Below are positions 5,957-8,059 of a stretch of DNA of 8,059 nucleotides, piece after piece. A model generated the notes under the pieces. The model searched no databases, had not been told where the DNA came from, and saw nothing but the letters and a program-made list of their open reading frames with translations. How positions within the stretch are numbered: position 1 is the stretch's first letter; every line of letters starts with the position of its first letter. A program made the position numbers and the translations under genes. The stretch comes from Propionibacteriaceae bacterium (lineage in GTDB: Bacteria; Actinomycetota; Actinomycetes; Propionibacteriales; Propionibacteriaceae). The stretch lies in NCBI GenBank assembly GCA_003158895.1, contig PMLO01000014.1, positions 10,444 through 18,502 on the forward strand, given 5' to 3'.

Positions 5957-5978
5957 GCCCCGCTGGCCGGAGCGGGGC
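5957..5978. promoter_or_regulatory. 8-6-8 inverted repeat between divergent leaderless promoters
   Basis: GCCCCGCT, GGCCGG, AGCGGGGC is a perfect inverted repeat. It covers the expected -35 regions of both the serine hydrolase and fprA. If both transcripts are leaderless, these bases are never transcribed from either promoter, so a protein-binding site fits better than an RNA hairpin. Confidence 0.45.
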
Positions 5979-5987
5979 GCGCGACCG

Positions 5988-5993
5988 TACGAT
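5988..5993 (+). promoter_or_regulatory. -10 element of fprA, leaderless promoter
   Basis: TACGAT is followed by six bases and GTG 6000, the actinobacterial leaderless pattern. There is no ribosome site at normal distance. TACGAT overlaps a CGTACG hexamer, which is common here, so chance is not excluded. Confidence 0.45.
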
Positions 5994-5999
5994 TCGGGG

Positions 6000-7352
6000 G
6001 TGCAAGAGCCGAAGAGGGTCGCGATCGTGGGAGCCGGCCCGTCCGGCATCTTTGCTGCGCAGGCGCTGCTGGCGCACCCCGGGATCGCCATCGATCTGTA
6101 CGACCGGCTGCCGACCCCGTTCGGACTGCTCCGGTACGGAGTCGCGCCTGATCACACCTCGGTCAAGGGCGTCGGCAATGCGCTGGCTCGCGTGTTCGAG
6201 TCGCCCGCGGTCCGGTTCCTGGGGCACGTCGAGTTCGGCCAGGACATGTCCCGCAAGGAACTGCTCGGCGCGTACGACGCGGTGATCTACGCGGCGGGTG
6301 CCGCCGAGGACACCGAAATGGCCGTACCGGGCGAGAACCTCCCCGGCAGCGAGTCGGCGCGCTCGTTCGTGGCGTGGTACTCCGGACACCCCGACGCGGC
6401 ACCCTTCCGCTTCACCGGTGTGCGATCCGTCGTCACCGTGGGCGTGGGCAACGTCGCGGTCGACGTCTCCAGGATCCTGTGCAAGACGGCCGCAGACCTG
6501 AGCCCGACCGACATGCCGGACCCGGTGCTCGACGAGCTACGCGGCCACGTCGTCCGGGACGTGTGGATCGTCGGGCGTCGTGGGCCGCAGCACGCGTCCT
6601 TCACCACGCCGGAGCTTCGCGAGATGCTCACGCTGCCGCATGTACAGCCCGTCGTCCACGACGATCTCGACGCCATCGACCTGACGACGCTCGACAGGCG
6701 CCCCAAGGCGAATGTCGAGGCGCTGAAGATCGCTGCCGAGCGATTGGTACCCGACGCGTCCCTGCGTCTCCACCTCCTGTTCTGGCACCGGCCGATCGAG
6801 GTCGAGGGCCGCCACCGCGTCACGGGGCTCACCCTGGAGCGGACCGCGCTGGACGCCGACGGACGCCTCATCGGCACGGGCGAGGAACGCACGATCGAGT
6901 GCGAGCTGGTGCTGCGGGCCATCGGCTACCGCGGCCGGGCCCTCGACGGTGTGCCGTTCGACGAGAAACGTGGGGTCATCCCGAACGTCCTCGGCCGGGT
7001 CACGGATACGCGGGGGCGTGTCCAGCCCCGTGAGTATGCGGCCGGCTGGATCAAGAGGGGTCCGACCGGCGTGATCGGTACGAACAAGTCCGACGCCGCC
7101 GAGACTGTGGCGGCGCTGGTCGCCGACCTCCCCGAGGCACCCCTGGTCGTCCTCGAGCCGGTCGAGAAGCTGCTGCACCGCAAGGGGCTCCGGCCGACCT
7201 CGTACGAGGACTGGATGCGCATCGATGCGGCTGAAGGCGAGCTCGGATCCCGGTTCGGCCGGAGCCGGACGAAGATCGCCTCCTGGCCGGAACTACTCAA
7301 CATCGCCCGTGGTCGTGGGTCTGACGGTACGGCGACGCCCCGCGAGCGCTGA
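6000..7352 (+). CDS. fprA: NADPH-ferredoxin reductase, FprA/adrenodoxin-reductase type
   Basis: A 450-residue flavoprotein of near-standard family length (M. tuberculosis FprA is about 456). It moves electrons from NADPH through FAD to ferredoxin, for cytochromes P450 and other iron-sulphur acceptors in the cytoplasm. The FAD dinucleotide motif GAGPSG is at 11-16, with YDRLPTPFGLLRYGVAPDH (34-52) the usual following block. The NADP domain has GVGNVAVDVSRIL (148-160) and the phosphate-binding arginines in VGRRGPQHASFT (191-202). AIGYRG (307-312) and AGWIKRGPTGVIGTNKSDA (348-366) complete the FAD and active-site region. GTG 6000 is chosen because a -10 element lies six bases upstream and the FAD strand begins at residue 6. 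No ferredoxin gene is adjacent, so its partner is encoded elsewhere. Confidence 0.96.
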   Translation: MQEPKRVAIVGAGPSGIFAAQALLAHPGIAIDLYDRLPTPFGLLRYGVAPDHTSVKGVGNALARVFESPAVRFLGHVEFGQDMSRKELLGAYDAVIYAAGAAEDTEMAVPGENLPGSESARSFVAWYSGHPDAAPFRFTGVRSVVTVGVGNVAVDVSRILCKTAADLSPTDMPDPVLDELRGHVVRDVWIVGRRGPQHASFTTPELREMLTLPHVQPVVHDDLDAIDLTTLDRRPKANVEALKIAAERLVPDASLRLHLLFWHRPIEVEGRHRVTGLTLERTALDADGRLIGTGEERTIECELVLRAIGYRGRALDGVPFDEKRGVIPNVLGRVTDTRGRVQPREYAAGWIKRGPTGVIGTNKSDAAETVAALVADLPEAPLVVLEPVEKLLHRKGLRPTSYEDWMRIDAAEGELGSRFGRSRTKIASWPELLNIARGRGSDGTATPRER

Positions 7353-7354
7353 CC

Positions 7355-7429
7355 TGTGGATAATTCGGTGAATCGTCTGTGTGCAACATGTGCGCAAAAG
7401 GGCCGCTCACGCGCGTGACCAGTGGATAA
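7355..7429 (+). other. DnaA-box-like cluster 1
   Basis: Four 9-mers in one orientation fit NGTGNNNAA: TGTGGATAA at 7355 (a perfect complement of the DnaA box TTATCCACA), TGTGTGCAA at 7378, TGTGCGCAA at 7389 and AGTGGATAA at 7421 (one mismatch to the box). Start-to-start distances are 23, 11 and 32 bases, close to whole helical turns. Confidence 0.4.
7407..7418. repeat. Perfect 12-base palindrome
   Basis: TCACGCGCGTGA lies between the third and fourth 9-mers of cluster 1, 55 bases after the fprA stop. It has no room for a loop, so it reads better as a protein-binding site than as a terminator. Confidence 0.35.
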
Positions 7430-7461
7430 GAAGTTGGCTCAAGAATCTTTTCGAGAACCGC

Positions 7462-7490
7462 TTGACGACTCCACATCGAGACGGTAGAAA
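7462..7490 (+). promoter_or_regulatory. Promoter of the structured RNA
   Basis: TTGACG, a 17-base spacer and TAGAAA form the best sigma-A-type promoter in the window. It predicts transcription starting near 7496-7497, exactly where a stem-loop begins. A T-rich stretch (ATCTTTTCGAG) lies just upstream. Confidence 0.6.
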
Positions 7491-7495
7491 TTACC

Positions 7496-7677
7496 CATCG
7501 CAAGCCCGCAAGGGATTGTGATGGAGAACAGATGAAGTGCTCCGTACGGCGGGTTCGCCCGTCGCGCCGCCCGATGGCGGGCCGTGGGGGCAAGGAGTCG
7601 GTGCTCCGATCGGGAGGTCATCGTCCGATCACTGGAAGGGCCCGTCGAACGACTCATACTCGCTCGCGGGCCCTTTC
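7496..7677 (+). ncRNA. Candidate structured small RNA
   Basis: The predicted transcript of about 180 bases opens with a stem-loop: CATCGCAA (7496-7503) pairs with TTGTGATG (7516-7523, one G-U pair), and inside it CCC and GGG close a GCAA tetraloop. Further possible helices are ACGG(CG)/(CG)C-CCGT around 7546-7562, CCGCC/GGCGG around 7568-7581, and GATCGG (7608-7613) with CCGATC (7625-7630). It ends in an 11-pair terminator stem. I tested it by eye against SRP RNA, tmRNA, RNase P and tRNA landmarks and found none. An ORF from ATG 7532 runs through all of these stems and past the terminator to 7870, and its arginine-rich product is unlike a protein. It could be a free small RNA or an attenuated leader; which gene it would control is not visible. 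Confidence 0.5.
7634..7677 (+). terminator. Intrinsic terminator of the structured RNA
   Basis: GGAAGGGCCCG (7634-7644) pairs with CGGGCCCTTTC (7667-7677) over 11 positions, with one G-U, around a 22-base loop. A short T run is at the base of the 3' arm. The loop is long for a terminator. Confidence 0.5.
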
Positions 7678-7780
7678 GCATGCCACGGGAGTGGCCGCAC
7701 CGCCCCGGTCGTGGCGGATGCCTCCCCGCAACTCCCCTGCCACCACAGAGGTGCCGAGCGTTCGCGCGGTCCAGGGGGCT

Positions 7781-7843
7781 GTGCACAAACCTGTGCACCA
7801 ACGGTGGAAAGATGGTGTACAACACCGGCATCCCGGTGTACAA
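7781..7843 (+). repeat. DnaA-box-like cluster 2 with 21-base-spaced direct repeats
   Basis: TGTGCACAA (7781), TGTGCACCA (7793) and two exact copies of GGTGTACAA (7814 and 7835) lie in one orientation. The last three start 21 bases apart, two helical turns. The first is one mismatch from the actinobacterial DnaA box TTGTCCACA (complement). An AT-rich patch follows at once. Confidence 0.45.
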
Positions 7844-7850
7844 AAGTCGT

Positions 7851-7880
7851 ATCTAATTCCAACCATGTAATTTGGTGTAT
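7851..7880. other. AT-rich patch
   Basis: Twenty-one of thirty bases are A or T, against roughly a third in the rest of the window. It directly follows the 9-mer cluster, as a DNA-unwinding element would, but it also overlaps promoter sequence. Confidence 0.35.
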
Positions 7881-7884
7881 TCGC

Positions 7885-7914
7885 TTGCGAGGTGGCTCGC
7901 CATGGGGATATAAA
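7885..7914 (+). promoter_or_regulatory. Outward-facing promoter
   Basis: TTGCGA, an 18-base spacer and TATAAA predict a start near 7921 reading out of the right end. No gene start is seen inside the window, so the leader would be at least 140 bases. It is probably the promoter of the next gene. Confidence 0.4.
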
Positions 7915-8059
7915 TCTCTTACGCGATTCCGCAAGGAAAAGCGGGGCAACACGAAGGAATGATTGACACCGAGGACTTCGGTCTGAGGACCTGCACGGTT
8001 GGGTGCGGGGTCGGTCAGGAAAGCGAGTTGTCGGTTTGGCGGCCACCACGCTGACCGAA

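Larger units (their letters stand above)
7353..8059. other. Signal-rich non-coding region (about 700 bases)
   Basis: No ORF here has protein-like composition together with a usable start. What it holds: two clusters of DnaA-box-like 9-mers, a 12-base palindrome, a promoter leading into a structured RNA with terminator, a possible three-way-junction fold, an AT-rich patch, an outward-facing promoter and a terminal inverted repeat. The region may be an origin-like locus or a long regulatory leader for a gene beyond the window. Confidence 0.6.

Noticed and set aside
5616..5999. N-terminal extension of the fprA frame to 578 codons
   Set aside because: The FAD-binding strand begins six residues after GTG 6000, and the extension lies antisense to the hydrolase.
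5928..6389. N-terminal extension of the serine hydrolase frame to 607 codons
   Set aside because: It would run antisense through fprA and the shared promoter region; the extension has no homology-like pattern and the leaderless start at 5927 accounts for the gene.
7532..7870. ORF of 112 codons with a fair GGAG site, and overlapping frames in the same region
   Set aside because: It runs through the predicted RNA hairpins and terminator, is Arg/Ser/Pro-biased and has no domain.
7963..7968. TTGACA as a -35 box
   Set aside because: No -10-like hexamer occurs 16-19 bases downstream.
7959..8054. Small ORF of 31 codons after GAAGGA
   Set aside because: The ribosome-like sequence abuts the ATG with no spacer, and the frame runs through a hairpin-rich leader. 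A leader peptide is not excluded but is not supported.
1..8059. tRNA, rRNA, tmRNA, SRP RNA, CRISPR array, insertion sequence
   Set aside because: No conserved landmarks, no evenly spaced long repeats and no transposase-like frame were found on either strand.

Overview
The window is high-GC DNA with actinobacterial character. It has GTG starts, a FprA-type NADPH-ferredoxin reductase, -10 elements of TANNNT form placed 6-7 bases ahead of start codons (leaderless transcripts), and hairpin terminators without long T runs. The hexamer CGTACG is strikingly common. I cannot name the genus; a member of the Propionibacteriales or a relative is a guess.

Layout. Bases 1-2024 (minus strand) hold the AmmeMemoRadiSam set in the order amrB (Memo), amrA (AMMECR1), amrS (radical SAM, cut by the window edge). 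The three genes overlap end to start and are led by a leaderless promoter, so they look like one transcript. Bases 2074-3346 (minus) hold a second, two-gene unit: a YwaF/TIGR02206-type membrane protein followed by a zinc-ribbon thioredoxin-fold protein that has lost both catalytic cysteines. Bases 3400-4167 (minus) encode an unrecognised 255-residue protein with its own promoter. Divergent from it, 4361-4549 (plus) encodes a 62-residue unknown protein that converges on the next gene. Bases 4566-5927 (minus) encode a beta-lactamase-fold serine hydrolase. Divergent from it, 6000-7352 (plus) is fprA. Both of these genes appear leaderless, and a perfect inverted repeat lies over the shared promoter region.

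Bases 7353-8059 hold no convincing protein gene but are dense in signals. A strong promoter leads into a probable structured RNA of about 180 bases that begins with a stem-loop and ends in a terminator hairpin. Two clusters of same-direction, DnaA-box-like 9-mers flank that RNA. Beyond them lie an AT-rich patch, a second promoter pointing out of the window, and further inverted repeats. A replication-origin-like region is one reading; a DnaA-regulated promoter region for the next gene is another.

The genes fall into five or six small transcription units with no shared pathway that I can demonstrate. The points most worth following are the complete gene order of the still poorly understood AmmeMemoRadiSam system, the cysteine-less thioredoxin beside a membrane protein, and the signal-rich non-coding right end.
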